Positions 22,801 to 37,449 of a stretch of DNA of 64,000 nt are shown one piece after another (positions within the stretch are counted from its first letter, which is position 1; each line of letters opens with the position of its first letter). The notes under the pieces are model-generated. The model was not told the DNA's origin. It searched no databases and was given only the letters and a program-made list of their open reading frames with translations. Source of the DNA: Xestospongia muta (Eukaryota; Porifera; Demospongiae; Haplosclerida; Petrosiidae); contig OY848922.1 in NCBI GenBank assembly GCA_963693285.1, forward strand, positions 8,234,923-8,298,922, in the 5' to 3' direction. Made by a program: the position numbers and the translations under genes.

Positions 22801-25800
22801 ATAAAAATTTATATTTATTTTTGAGCCATTAAGTCTTCCAATATTTGTGTATAGACATGTCCCCTCAATATATAAGATAATTAATGAAACTACACAATGT
22901 GACATAAGTCAATAATTTTATTATTACTAAACTCACTTGAACAGTATACTATACAATGTGTTGTAACACAGTTCCTAGGTACTAGAGTACAAATTTGATT
23001 TGGGCCACACCCACCATTTTCAATATTAAATATAGAGGTTGTATAATACACTAAAGTATTAGTATGGGACTAGAACAAGTGTCCTCAATATAGAGGTTGT
23101 ATAATACACACTAAAGTATTAGTATGGGACTAGAACAAGTGTCCTCAATATAGAGGTTGTACAATACACTAAAGTATTAGTATGAGACTAGAACAAGTGT
23201 CCTCAATATAGAGGTTGTATAATACACTAAAGTATTAGTATGGGACTAGAACAAGTGTCCTCAATATAGAGGTTGTATAATACACTAAAGTATTAGTATG
23301 GGACTAGAACAAGTGTCCTAAATAGGGTGGTGTTATTAAATACCTTTATGGGAGGTTCCACTGTATAACGATATAACATTATAATTATATTACTAACAAT
23401 GTTATTAATCTACAGTATATATAATTCAATAGATTATTTGATTAAGAGGCTCAACTCCTTTAATTAATTAAAACAGACTTAATTTATTAAGGATTGCTTT
23501 ATTAATGAAACTATGAAGAGGACAACCCTTTAATTAAATACAGGTGTTATGTACCTCCTGAGATTGATGTTACTGTAACTGGCAAACTTCCTTTGTTTCT
23601 TTGCAATAATGCAATAACATCACTTGCTGAGTAAGCACCAGATTTAATACTGTCACTTTTGATTTCAACAACAATACTAGAAACAAACTTGATAAACCAG
23701 TTTAAATAACATATCTACTTACTCAATATCACTACCATTGCCCAATACAGCATATGTCTCAACACTAGGTGAAGTTAGACGATTTCTCGCAGAAAGAATT
23801 GACCATATGGCATTTAGGAATTCTGTTTCATTGCTTTTAAACTGAGCAACTGTCATACTTTGAACTCTCATCTTAACAAGAATAGTATCTGTTGGCTAAG
23901 AGAAAGACATACATCATTATTATGTCATTGGAATTGTAGCATTACCAATGGGAGAGGATTAAGAGGGGGTGGACCTAAATAAAATTACATCATAATGACA
24001 TCATATTATGATCAGTCTCTCACTCTGTATCAGTGATGGACACTCCAATCTATCAACACATCTATCTCGAAATTGAACTAGACCAGTTGGACAAAAGCAT
24101 CCTTCCACACATCTATGATTACAAAAGAAACCAGTCTGATTGTAGTTGTCACAAGTTCTAGGACATTCTGTACCACAGTCAGAATAAGTCTTTCCAGTAG
24201 GACATCTATTGTCAAAATAATCTAGTATTTAAAATAAAAATAAAAATTGTTTATAACAATGTTCAAAGTGATATGTTCAAATTGAGACTTTGAATTAATT
24301 GTGATATATTATTTAACTTTTAGTATATTTGTTTAAGAAATCTGTTTCAAACTAACTCATGTCTCTTAATAAATAAAGTTTTGAGATACGAAACAACTGA
24401 TTCTTATGGAAAATTTTTTGCATTAAAAGTTGAGAAGTTTAGCTTAGAAAATACTTCTGCTGATGGACACATAGTTCTTATATTATTACCTAATGGCATA
24501 AAATTAACAAAAACATAAGGTATTTTAGCTATCACTGACAAAATATACCCACAATTTACATATTAATATAATGTCATTTTTAATAAATTGGTAAGTTCAT
24601 ACCTACCAAATTACTTCACTACATTATATCCCAACTTCATAGCTGAAGCCAGTTAAGTAAAGTATCATGTTGCTAACATCAAGAGAGTGGGAAGACACTA
24701 CACACACATACACATTAGTAAATTCCAACATAACTACCTTTATTAGAAAAATTAACTATATCCATTGCTAGTACAACATAACACATACAATTAAGTACAA
24801 GCTTACACAAGCCCTGAGAATATCAGTCTATACCTTTGTTTAACAACAATTCCTCTCAACAGGTATAACTTTGCACAAACCCTAAAGACATCAGTCTAGC
24901 TTTGTTGGTCTCACAGGTACAAGCTTTCACAAACTCAAATACACTAGTCTACCTTTGTTAATAAACAATTGGTTAACAGGTACAAGCTTTCACAAGGCCT
25001 AAAGATACCAGTCTGGCTTTCTTACACATATTACTGATACACAAGGTTTTTATCAACATTTCTTGGTCACATGCTATATGTTAAACTTATAGTATGAAAC
25101 TATTTTATATCTGACACTTGAACAGGTACCTTCTTTAAATAATACACTAAAGTATTAGTATTGGATAAGACCAGATGTCTTCAACATAGAGAGCTTCTTA
25201 CATTTAGCCTGTGTTAAAACAATTTGATGCTATCACTTACTCTCTCTATCAGAACATGACACATTAGAACATGGAGACCGTCTACAGTTTGATCTTATCT
25301 GTATTGTACATATATCTCTACATCCGCCATTTCTTATAAAACAAGAAGGAAGGCATACAGCATCATTTGTAGTACGGTTCACAACACAACGGTATTCACC
25401 AGGACATCTCACAGTAGCACATGGATCAGGTATTGTTGTGGCATCTATTATATGAGAGAGAAACAATAATAAAAATTTATATTTATTTTTGAGCCATTAA
25501 GTCTTCCAATATTTGTGTATGGACATGTCCCCTCAATATATAAGATAATTAATGAAACTACACAATGTGTCATAAGTCAATTTTATTATTACTAAACTCA
25601 CTTGAGCAGTATACTATACAATTTGTTGGTTCACAGTTCCTAGGTACTAGAGTACAAATTTGATTTGGGCCACACCCACCATTTTCGATATCACAAGGTG
25701 ACTCACAATAAGGAAGTCCATAATCATCTACTTTACACACTGACCCACGACACAACACAGTATTGCATGGATCCACTATAAATATAGATATATAAATACC

Positions 25801-28190
25801 ATATAAATTAGTAATATGCTAAACGTCTCATGAAATCAATGTTTTCATAATATACTGTTAAATGTGGTCATATTTTCTAAATTATAACTTAAATATTTCA
25901 TAACATATATATATTGTTTGTTGTGGGTGGTTGTAAATGTTATAAAAGATACTGCATATAAATATTACCAGTAGTATATTGACATCATATATGGTAATTG
26001 TGAAGATATTGCATATAAATATTACCAGTAGTATATTGACAATCTCCAACAGTTGTGTTGTATTCACAAAATCCAGGTTCTATCGGTTCTGTATAATCTG
26101 GAGGGTGTGCTGGACAAGGTGGGGGAGGATACGACTTGTATACTAGGTAACCATGCTCTGTACTACATCTCCAGGATGTTCCACAATGATCTAGCCAACC
26201 ATAACAATCTATACCATATAAGGAGATAATGATATTAATTAATAAAGTTTTATCATAATTATAAGGAGATAAGGTGTGGTTAATTAATAATGTTTACCAT
26301 ATAAGGAAATAAGTTTGTTAATTAATAATGTCCACTATATAAGGAGATAAGGTGGTTAATTAATAATGTTTACCATATAAGGAAATAAGGTTGTTAATTA
26401 ATAATGTCCACTATAAAGGTAATAATGTTTACCATATAAGGAAATAAGGTTGTTCATTAATAATGTCCACTATAAAGGTAATAATGTTTACCATATAAGG
26501 AAATAAGGTTGTTAATTAACAATGTGTACCATATAAGGAGATAATGTTGTCACTTGTTATGTCAATTACCTGTTAGGAAGTGACCCATTAGTTAATAGCT
26601 GTCACTAATTGATAAGTTATACTACATTGTATACATGTACAAGGAAAAGAAACTACACAATAATAGAATATTACTACATTTTATGTTCATTGTTAGTATC
26701 AGTGTCAGTGATTACACAAACAACATAACAATGAAAAATATGAGCTAAATGATATGGCAGCTGCTGTTGTAAGGCCTAGTTTCAGCTTACTCATGCAGGA
26801 TAATTATAATTTTTTCAATTATAATTATACATAATTAGGTTAGACTCATCAGAGTGTGTATCGTCTAACAAATGTTAATAATATATTGTTATAATATCAG
26901 TACTGATATTATATGTAATAATAACTATATTGAAATAGTTCCTTATAATTTAGTTAAATGTTATCATAACAACAATACATACAATATTCATAGATATAAA
27001 TACTTTATTTATTATAATATTATAGTGAGCCTCTCTACTGTCTTAAGTATAGAGGTCTCCATAATATAAAGGTTATATAGTGTATGTCCTCAATATAGAG
27101 GGTATATAATACACTAAAGTATTAGTATGGGACTAGAACAAGTGTCCTCAATATAGAGGTTGTATAATACACTAAAGTATTAGTATGGGACTAGAACAAG
27201 TGTCCTCAATATAGAGGTTGTATAATACACTAAAGTATTAGTATGGGACTAGAACAAGTGTCCTCAATATAGAGGTTGTATAATACACTAAAGTATTAGT
27301 ATTGGACTAGAATAGATGTCCTTACTATAGAGGTTGTATAATACACTAAAGTATTAGTATGGGACTAGAACAACTGTCCTCAATATAGAGGTTATATAAT
27401 ACACTAAAGTATTAGTATGGGACTAGAACAACTGTCCTCAATATAGAGGGTGTCCTTAACATGAGAACTTACCAATATGTATATGTAAAGATACTAATAA
27501 CACACAGGTTTATTCTAGTCCCATATACTAATATTAACCTCTATGGTTCTTACACTATGCTCAATTATAAATTGCTTCAATGGATATTCACAACTTACGT
27601 GTAATAGCACAACTTCCATTTTGAAAAATGCATTTTCCAGGCGATAGAATATCAGTGGGCTCACCAGGTTCTGGAAAATCTATTTCAGGATGTGTCCCAC
27701 ATGATGGAGTTTCACTACTATTGGTAGCTATATATCGTTGAGCCAATGTACCACACTGATAACCAGTTTCACACTGTCCCATCCATTCAGCACAACCATC
27801 AAACCATTGACAAGTATTATTGATATAAAGACACTGTCTATCTGGTAAAGGAATGGTCCTAGTTGGTCTACAAGTCCCATTAATGGCAATATAGTCGTTG
27901 TATTCCTCTAATAAGGTGCATTGAGGGCTATAGCCATTACATCCTTTATTCCAAGCTTTGCAGGGATTAACAAATTCGCAATTATCGCTTGTAGTATTAG
28001 TGCATATTCCTGGTTGAGGTACTAGGTTCTGAGGTACACCAGAATGTGGACAGTCAATGCTGTGGTCTTGAAATTCATCAGTACATTCATATGTTCCTGT
28101 ACATGACTTGTACAAGCTAGTGCAGTTGTCTTCAGCTAAAAAGGCAGAAAAGACGGAGAACAAAAACAATAGACCAAAAAGACACTTCAT
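19898..28190 (-). CDS. Single-pass receptor-like protein with Cys-rich, TIL and SEA-like modules
   Basis: Thirteen exons keep one frame (878 aa): 28190-27599, 26208-26026, 25775-25602, 25444-25241, 24221-24024, 23888-23723, 23676-23555, 22781-22575, 21763-21566, 21430-21265, 21218-21097, 20526-20343, 20018-19898. Residues 1-19 are a signal peptide (MKCLFGLLFLFSVFSAFLA); a start at 28211 is possible. There follow N-glycosylated Cys-rich repeats, two DPCxTVxC...NGGC modules, a TIL-type domain (about 385-450) and a SEA-like alpha/beta module (about 451-546). The block from the second DPC module onward is then repeated (about 547-777). A transmembrane helix lies at about 800-826, followed by KYCRHKK and a short acidic tail with DPYYTLSGEEE. 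Module boundaries are mostly phase 1, so the duplicated block inserts without a frame break. TIL domains are protease-inhibitor or mucin-type folds; the ligand and role are unknown. It could be two genes, but only one leader and one TM exon are seen. Confidence 0.65.
20641..20810. repeat. 58-bp minisatellite, about 3 copies (array a)
   Basis: The unit begins TCCTCAATATAGAGGTTG and contains AATACACTAAAGTATTAG. It lies in the intron upstream of the TM exon of the receptor-like gene. The third copy is shortened. Confidence 0.85.
22937..23025 (-). pseudogene. Truncated duplicate of the DPC/NGGC exon
   Basis: Encodes IENGGCGPNQICTLVPRNC...CIVYCS, matching the 3' half of the exon at 25775-25602. 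Its 5' half and acceptor are replaced by the 58-bp minisatellite that starts at 23027. It keeps a donor but cannot be spliced in, so it marks the left end of the internal duplication. Confidence 0.75.
23027..23325. repeat. 58-bp minisatellite, about 5 copies (array b)
   Basis: Same unit and orientation as at 20641-20810. It abuts the truncated exon at 22937-23025, so its insertion or expansion coincides with the duplication breakpoint. Confidence 0.88.
26213..26553. repeat. Irregular AT-rich tandem repeat in intron 1 of the receptor-like gene
   Basis: About eight variants of a roughly 37-60 nt unit around ACCATATAAGGAAATAAGG and TTAATTAATAATGT. No coding potential. Confidence 0.7.
27085..27450. 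repeat. 58-bp minisatellite, about 6 copies (array c)
   Basis: Same orientation as arrays a and b, in the first intron of the receptor-like gene. The first copy is degenerate, and copies near 27300 and 27380 carry substitutions. Confidence 0.88.
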
Positions 28191-28418
28191 CTTTAGAAAA
28201 GTCAAAAACAATAACTGCGTATCCGCTTAAGTATAAACCGGTTTTAGTATACGGAGATATACAATATGTTTTACGGAGGTATTTGTATATTAACGGCAGA
28301 CACCCGAACACACCCCCAGACGAATTCCTAAGATAGATACGGTCTCCACCCTCTTATCTAGAAACGGGAAGAATTAGCTTGCACATATATAGCTATTCTT
28401 TCCACAGAGTAACTAAGC
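28191..28418. promoter_or_regulatory. Shared 228-bp divergent promoter region
   Basis: The receptor-like gene starts at 28190 (minus) and XPR1 at 28419 (plus), so their promoters must share or closely abut this GC-richer stretch. No TATA box or defined operator stands out. Confidence 0.5.
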
Positions 28419-31400
28419 ATGAGGTTTGCTCAGATTCTATCTTCCCATCTCACTCCGGAATGGAGATCTCATTATATAGATTATGATGTACGTAAAAATA
28501 AATGAATTATACGTCCCTTTGAAGACAGTTGAATCTTTTATTGTTGAAGTTGCTTTGTATTTGAAGTTAATAATATAATGGCTGTATTTTTTGGTTTATT
28601 TTTTAGGCATTAAAGGTCTTGTTGTACCAAATGGTTTCTATTGACTGGACCAAGAAAGATGATGATGGTATGTGTTTAGATTCAAGAGTAGATGTTCTGC
28701 GAAGAGAGAAATGTCTGACCAAAGTTGCATTCAAAGTTGGGCAACTATGAAATCGTTAAACCTTTGGTCACATGACTTCCTTCTTTGTGGCTTTATTTTG
28801 TTAGCGAGTAACTGTAAAACTGGTTTATTCTTTTTCCTTCTAGTTATCAGCGTCTAAACTAGTCAGATCGTTTTACTACAAATAAAATAGAGAATGAATG
28901 TTGAAAACCTTTCTATGTCTTGTGTCAAATAACAATAAAATAAAGCATGACCACAATTGATTACATGATAGAAGTATTTTGATATATATATATCTTCCCT
29001 AAATCCAAGTAGAACCCTCAATGTTTCTTCTCCTTGTAAAGATTTAGCATCCAGACCATTAATATTAGTAGAGTGTCTGTATATAGACCTGTAAGTTAGT
29101 CTTGTCCCCAGACTTTTGACAGGAAGGAAATCTGACTTAACTTTTCTCTGGAATGTATTTTGTTAACGTTATCTTATGACAATAGTAAATATGCAGATAA
29201 ATATTATTACTAGAACTATGAATATCATTACTAGAACTATGAATATTATTATAGAGTGGGACCTCTAGAGTTCAATGTATGCACATCTAAAGGTTCATGA
29301 ACCGCTTACTATGCATCTAATTAATTATTCATGAGATGTGGTCACCTATCATGAGTGTAAATTGGTTTATTGTTTATTTTTACAGGTGGCTTATTGGGTA
29401 AATTTGGGGGTGTGTCACTATATAAACAGGGCGGGATTAAACCTTGTTATACTGTTGGTTGATATGGTAACTGCATAAATCTATAGGTTACATGTTTGTA
29501 CACATAGTTGATTTCTCTGTCCAGAAGTCAAGAAGTCTAGGGATGAGACAATGTAATTACTTGAAAATATTACTTCTAGTTGAATCATTGATGGTTTTTG
29601 CTTAAAAAATAACCATAAAGTTGATATTGCTATGTTAATTTGACACTGTATGACCAAAGAACATTTTTAGTTATTAGCATACAAACAGTATTAGTATACA
29701 AACAATATTAGCATACTAACAGTAGCTACTAACAGTTGTTTCACAATCATCAGACCTAATAACTTGGTTTAATTATCTTGTGGTCTGTGTAGTCAATTAT
29801 GACCGATTACAAGCTTTGTTCTTATTAAAGCTACAATTACTGTGATGTCTTTGAAATAAATGTCTTATTTATATAATATTTATATAGAAGATTCACATCT
29901 CCTCTAAATATCAAAGAAAAAATGTCAAAACTCTTCCCCTACTTATAATATTTAATCTATGCACTTAACCCTAGAATTTAAACTTGAATCACTAAACATT
30001 AAGTATATGATACGTAGTCATCAAAGGTCTCTTCTAACTTTAACAATTTGCACTCAGTAATATATACTTTAACAAAAAGTTAGCTACTACTAACTACATA
30101 TCATAAAGTGTTACATATATATGTGTGGCAGTACCTGTCATAAAGAACATGTAATGAGGAGGGATATCCCGTAATTTGTGCTTTTAATTCAGTGTTATTT
30201 GAGAAGTTTCATTGTAATTCAAAATTTAAATATTTTTTTACTTTTTTTATTATAGAATTAGATGAGTGTATAAATCAAATTAATACTGACATTGAAGAAA
30301 AATTTTTTGCTGAAATAGAAAGACAGTTAGAAAATGTATGTTCATTTTATCGAGGTAAGTTTATAGTGTGTTAACTAAACTAGTTTTACATGTATATTTA
30401 AGTAAAAAGGTTTATAGTTATTGATGTAATTTATTTGTTAGCTCGTGAGGCTGAGCTTAGCCATCAACTCCATCACTTAATAGAAGAGGTTGATGTATTA
30501 ACAGCTGTTTTAAGTAACCCACACACCAGGAAGATTAGAAGTACCAACCGGAAAAGACGAGATCTTATTAAGGCTTTTTGCGAATTCTATTTTCACTTGT
30601 CTTTGTTGCAGAATTTTCAAGTAAGTTTGTTAATTAAGAGTTATTAATTGTTTATTGATTTATAGCAACTCAATTATACTGGGTTTAGAAAGATTTTAAA
30701 GAAATATGACAAGGTAATGATGACTCTCTCACACACACACACACGCATACCATAAATTTATCCTTACTTTAGTTAGCTCAAACTGATAGAGGAAGCAAAT
30801 TTTTCAAAAACTCTGTCAGTAAAGCTGACTTCTATACATCTAAAGAAATAAATCGTCTTCTGAAACTCACTGAGGTAAGTACATGTGTAGTGACTGTTGT
30901 GATAAAGACATTAGACATACACTATATGTTTTTACTATGAACTAACTAGGATATCATAATCTGTACTTAGTATATGGTGAAACCTCTTACATTGAGGACA
31001 CTTGTTCTAGTCCCATACTAATACTTTAGTGTATTATACAACCTCTATATTGAGGACACTTGTTCTAGTCCCATACTAATACTTTAGTGTATTATACAAC
31101 CTCTATATTAAGGACACTTGTTCTAGTCCATACTAATACTTTAGTGTATTATACAACCTCTATATTGAGGACACTTGTTCTAGTCCCATACTAATACTTT
31201 AGTGTATTATACAACCTCTATATTGAGGACACTTGTTCTAGTCCCATACTAATACTTTAGTGTATTATACAACCTCTATATTGAGGACACTTGTTCTAGT
31301 CCCATACTAATACTTTAGTGTATTATACAACCTCTATATTGAGGACACTTGTTCTAGTCCCATACTAATACTTTAGTGTATTATACAACCTCTATATTGA

Positions 31401-33703
31401 GGACACTTGTTCTAGTCCCATACTAATACTTTAGTGTATTATACAACCTCTATATTGAGGACACTTGTTCTAGTCCCATACTAATACTTTAGTGTATTAT
31501 ACAACCTCTATATTGAGGACACTTGTTCTAGTCCCATACTAATACTTTAGTGTATTATACAACCTCTATATTGAGGACACTTGTTCTAGTCCCATACTAA
31601 TACTTTAGTATATTATACAACCTCTATATTGAGGACACTTGTTCTAGTCCCATACTAATAATTTATTATATTATACAACTTCTATATTGAGGACATTGTT
31701 CTAGTCCCATACTAATACTTTAGTGTATTATACAACCTCTATATTGAGGACACTTGTTCTAGTCCCATACTAATACTTTAGTGTATTATACAACCTCTAT
31801 ATTGAGGACACTTGTTCTAGTCCCATACTAATACTTTAGTGTATTATACAACCTCTATATTGAGGACACCTTTGTACTAAGGACAGTAGTGTCTTCTATA
31901 GAGATATATAACCAGTTCTCTTATTTAGGATACAATGATAGATCGTTTAGAGAATGGTAATCGTGGGCGTGCAATGGCTAAACTTCGGGTCCCACCACTA
32001 GGAGGAGACTCATCACAATGGGTATCACTATTTACTGGTTGGTCTATGGGTGTAATCTTTGTTTGCTGTATAATAGCAGCTGTTGGTTGTAAGTTGATAT
32101 AGATATGTTCGTGTACATTATGTTAATATTATCTTATTATAGTAGGATTCAGGTTACATTGGAAGCCTTGGGATCCTTCTACTGGTATCTTACTTGGTTT
32201 AAGGGCAGGTTTTATCCTGACTATTTGGTTTTTTGCGTTTGCTATTAATACTGTCGGTTGGAGAAGAGCTGGTGTTAATAATGTTTTAATATTTGAAGTA
32301 GATCCTCGTAATAATCTGAACTATCAAAAATTATTTCAAGTTAGTTTACTAATAATATACTAATAATATACAGTTTAGTTTACTAATAATATACTAATAA
32401 TATACAGTTTAGTTTACAATAATATACTAATAATATACAGTTTAGTTTACAATAATATACTAATAATATGCTAATAATATACAGTTTAGTTTACAATAAT
32501 ATACTAATAATATACTAATAATATACAGTTTAGTTTATAATAATATACTAATAATATACAGTTTAGTTTACAATAATATACTATTAATATACTAATAGTA
32601 TACAACCATTCACTACTAATATACTATAATTCTGTACCACTAGATTGCCTCATTACTTGGTGTAATATGGTGTTTCGGACTATTACTGTTCATCTTTGCT
32701 GACTGGCTACATATACCAGAATATATTGGACCAATAGTTACCTGGACCATTACAATTGGGATCCTCATAATACCAATTCCTTTAATATATCACCGATCTC
32801 GAATTTGGCTGTTAAAAGAATTGGTATATTATATTTAAAGTTATAGGTAATTGACCTTCTGCTCTGTTTAGGTTAGAATAGCTTTGGCGCCATTTTTTCC
32901 CGTCACATTTGCAGACTTTTGGATAGCTGATCAGATGAATTCATTAGCTATTATTCTTCTTGATATGGAATATTTTATATGTTATTTGGTTTATGGACAG
33001 TTTGCTAATCCTGGTAATGGATTGATGGATGGATGGATGGAGAAATAAATGGACGAATGATATATCATCTAGATGGACAGATGGATTGATAAATGGATTC
33101 AATGTATATGGAAAAATAGATGGACACTTAAACAATGGATAGATAATAGATAAATGGACATATAGATTGATAAATGAATGGATGGATGTGTAATTATATT
33201 ATTTATACACTCATTATCAATGCCCCTATTATTAATACTATTATTATTATCATTTGTTATAGATTCTTTGTTTCAATGTGGTACAGTCTATTATGGTATC
33301 AGACCTATTGTTGCTATGTTACCAGCATGGTGGCGATTTGCACAATGTCTTAGACGTTATCGTGATACCAGAGATGCTCACCCTCATCTAGTAAATGCTG
33401 GAAAATATTCAACATCATTTTTTGTAGTCACATTCTCAACAATTGCAACAATATTAAAGGGTTAGTCCCTATGATAATAGCATGATAATTAGTAATATTA
33501 ATAGGATGTGTATGTGTTACATGTAATTACTGTTACAGATAAGGATGCTGATGTACAATCTACTATTTATTATGTGTTTTTTGTGATATGGATTTTATCT
33601 GCTTTGATCAGTTCTTGCTATACATTTGCATGGGACATCAAAATGGATTGGGGGTTCTTTGAAAAAGGACGTATTATTCGAGAAGAAACAATTTATTATT
33701 ACA

Positions 33704-33744
<41 letters not shown>

Positions 33745-34692
33745 CCATCTCCTCTGTTGTTATGGTTGCTTACTATAGGCTTACTATATAATGGCTATAA
33801 TTGAGGACTTACTATTAAGGTGGGTGTGGACGTTAACGATATCAGTTGGTGAAGGAGGATCAAAATTACTCAATGATAATTTATTCAAGACTGTTTTGGC
33901 TGTACTCGAAGTATTTAGGTAATGTTTTTATTTGTAGCTATGAAAGAACATCTCTATAATGGACACCATGAGGTACTGTCCTTAGTATAGTAGCATCCTC
34001 AATATAGAAGTTGTATAATACACTAAAGTATTAGTATGGGACTAGAACAAGTGTCCTCAATATAGAGGTTGTATAATGCACTAAAGTATTAGTATGGGAC
34101 TAGAACAAGTGTCCTCAATATAGAGGTTGTATAATACACTAAAGTATTAGTATGGGACTAGAACAAGTGTCCTCAATATAGAGGTTGTATAATACACTAA
34201 AGTATTAGTATGGGACTAGAACAAGTGTCCTCAATATAGAGGTTGTATAATACACTAAAGTATTAGTATGGGACTAGAACAAGTGTCCTCAATATAGAGA
34301 GTGCTCTATACAAGTTTATTTATTTTATAATAATAAATTCAAATTACTATTACATATACATACCTTTATTACTTTACAGACGTTTTATATGGAACTTCTT
34401 TCGAGTTGAAAATGAACATTTAAATAACTGTGGTCAATTTAGAGCTGTTAGAGACATCAGTGTCTATCCTTTGAACTTAAATGAAGTTGTAATCACAGAC
34501 ACAAACCAACCAGGAGGTGAAAGGGTTAATAAAACATTTCGAAGACGAGCATCAGAGCTGCTTAAATTTGAGGACAATCACGTTATACCGATTATGCCAC
34601 GTTATACAGTCTGGCGTAATAGTCAAATCTTATTTCCTAGCATTGTCCCTGAACAAATTGATGTTAATGAGGACAATGATAAAAATGATTAA
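28419..34692 (+). CDS. XPR1: XPR1-type phosphate exporter (SPX-EXS protein)
   Basis: Fourteen exons give 684 aa in one frame: 28419-28487, 28607-28667, 30256-30354, 30442-30620, 30666-30713, 30773-30874, 31929-32088, 32143-32339, 32644-32823, 32872-33013, 33263-33460, 33539-33705, 33779-33918, 34380-34692. The N terminus ([20 protein letters not shown]) and KILKKYDK form the SPX inositol-pyrophosphate sensor. A TM region follows ([17 protein letters not shown] on), then the EXS domain with [34 protein letters not shown] and a final [14 protein letters not shown]. Length and order match animal XPR1 (about 690 aa), which exports phosphate across the plasma membrane under SPX control. The first exon is short and was found by homology, not by ORF length. 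Introns 6 and 13 carry minisatellites. Confidence 0.93.
30990..31870. repeat. 58-bp minisatellite, about 15 copies, inverted (array d)
   Basis: The same unit as arrays a-c but in reverse orientation (TTGAGGACACTTGTTCTAG...), filling most of XPR1 intron 6. Most copies are identical or differ by 1-2 bases; a cluster near 31600-31700 is more degenerate. This is the longest array in the window. Confidence 0.93.
32341..32610. repeat. AT-rich tandem repeat in XPR1 intron 8
   Basis: Iterations of TTAGTTTACAATAATATAC plus TAATAATATACAG, about seven irregular copies. No coding content. Confidence 0.75.
33019..33190. repeat. ATGG-rich simple repeat in XPR1 intron 10
   Basis: Degenerate (ATGG)n with GATGGA/AATGGA variants. 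A 30-nt (TC)n tract is the polypyrimidine run of another XPR1 intron at 33706-33740. Similar ATGG-type repeats occur in the RPL34 intron near 63720-63850. Confidence 0.8.
34000..34298. repeat. 58-bp minisatellite, about 5 copies (array e)
   Basis: Located in XPR1 intron 13, in the opposite orientation to array d of the same gene. One unit has ATAATGCAC in place of ATAATACAC. Confidence 0.9.
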
Positions 34693-35542
34693 TGTAATTT
34701 AATAACATGTACATTTTTAATTTTGTGAATTCCAAAATCAATGTTGTATTGTATTGTTTAAGTACATTCTTGTATCATAATAATATAATATTGCAACCCT
34801 ATCATTGCTATATATATATATAAATGAGGACAACCCTGTCATTATTATGTATAAATGAGGACAACCCTATCATATATTGTGTAAATGCTGTGCATTGTGA
34901 ATATTATATTTTTCTTGATTATAACAATCAGTTTATTTTATTTGTTTTGTAAAGTATATAACAGCATTGAAATAATTATTTCAGTACAAACACTATATAA
35001 TGTTATAATACAAAAAACAAAAATTGAGAATTGGTCCACATCACAAAATCACTTAAATTTTTTATGGAGTTAGCTATATAGGTCCTTGTTAAGTGACATT
35101 AATATTACTGCTCTAGAATGTTGTATTTAGTTTAATTGATGATAATAATACCTCTTGTTTTATTGGTGAGTGTACATGTAAATTAATGAATCTTTTTAAT
35201 AAATACTTTTTACAGACATTAACAACTTTCTGAGGACAATGAATTATTTTATTTAAAAAGGACCTATATAGTTAAAGTTATAAAACTTTTCAAGTGATTT
35301 TGCTACTAATGATTTTGGGCCATGTTTGAATTAAACATTGAAAACCAGTCCATGTTACAAAATCACTTAAGTCCTAGTTTCATTAAGGTCACTTTTTGCA
35401 TATTCCTCACCCTAAATCTTATCCTTTGGTTAATAATGTTCAGTGAATCAGTCTAGATGACATTACTGAGAGAATATATTTACAATTATTTATTTATTTG
35501 ATATCCAAATTTATTATTTTATTTTAAACATTAAAGTAACGT
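34693..35542. other. Convergent 3' region between XPR1 and RPL5, with a MITE-like segment
   Basis: No gene is supported. Positions 35071-35087 and 35259-35275 form a 17-nt inverted repeat with one mismatch (TAGCTATATAGGTCCTT), bounding 205 bp without coding content; this could be a small non-autonomous element. Two related strings containing ACAAAATCACTTAA lie at about 35040 and 35358, so further repeat structure surrounds it. Confidence 0.4.
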
Positions 35543-37288
<1,746 letters not shown>

Positions 37289-37449
37289 CTTGCAAATGAT
37301 TGGATTAAATACAAAACTTCAGATCTTCACAAGCCTTCTCCAAGACCATATGGTCTGATAGCTACAAAATTGCACATGTGTTGGAGCCAGTCTCACCCCC
37401 AAACGAGGAACAGGAATCAAACTTTACAATGTGGGCGTGTCTTTACAAA
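37289..37449. promoter_or_regulatory. Bidirectional promoter RPL5 / TRAPPC1
   Basis: Only 161 bp separate the two divergent start codons, so the genes must share this promoter region. A pyrimidine-rich stretch suited to ribosomal-protein transcription starts lies on the minus side (CAAGACC...GAAGGCTTGTGAAGATC region), but no motif is decisive. Confidence 0.55.

Noticed and set aside
20641..34298. CRISPR-like array from the 58-bp repeat
   Set aside because: Direct head-to-tail units without unique spacers, in introns of an animal genome; it is a minisatellite.
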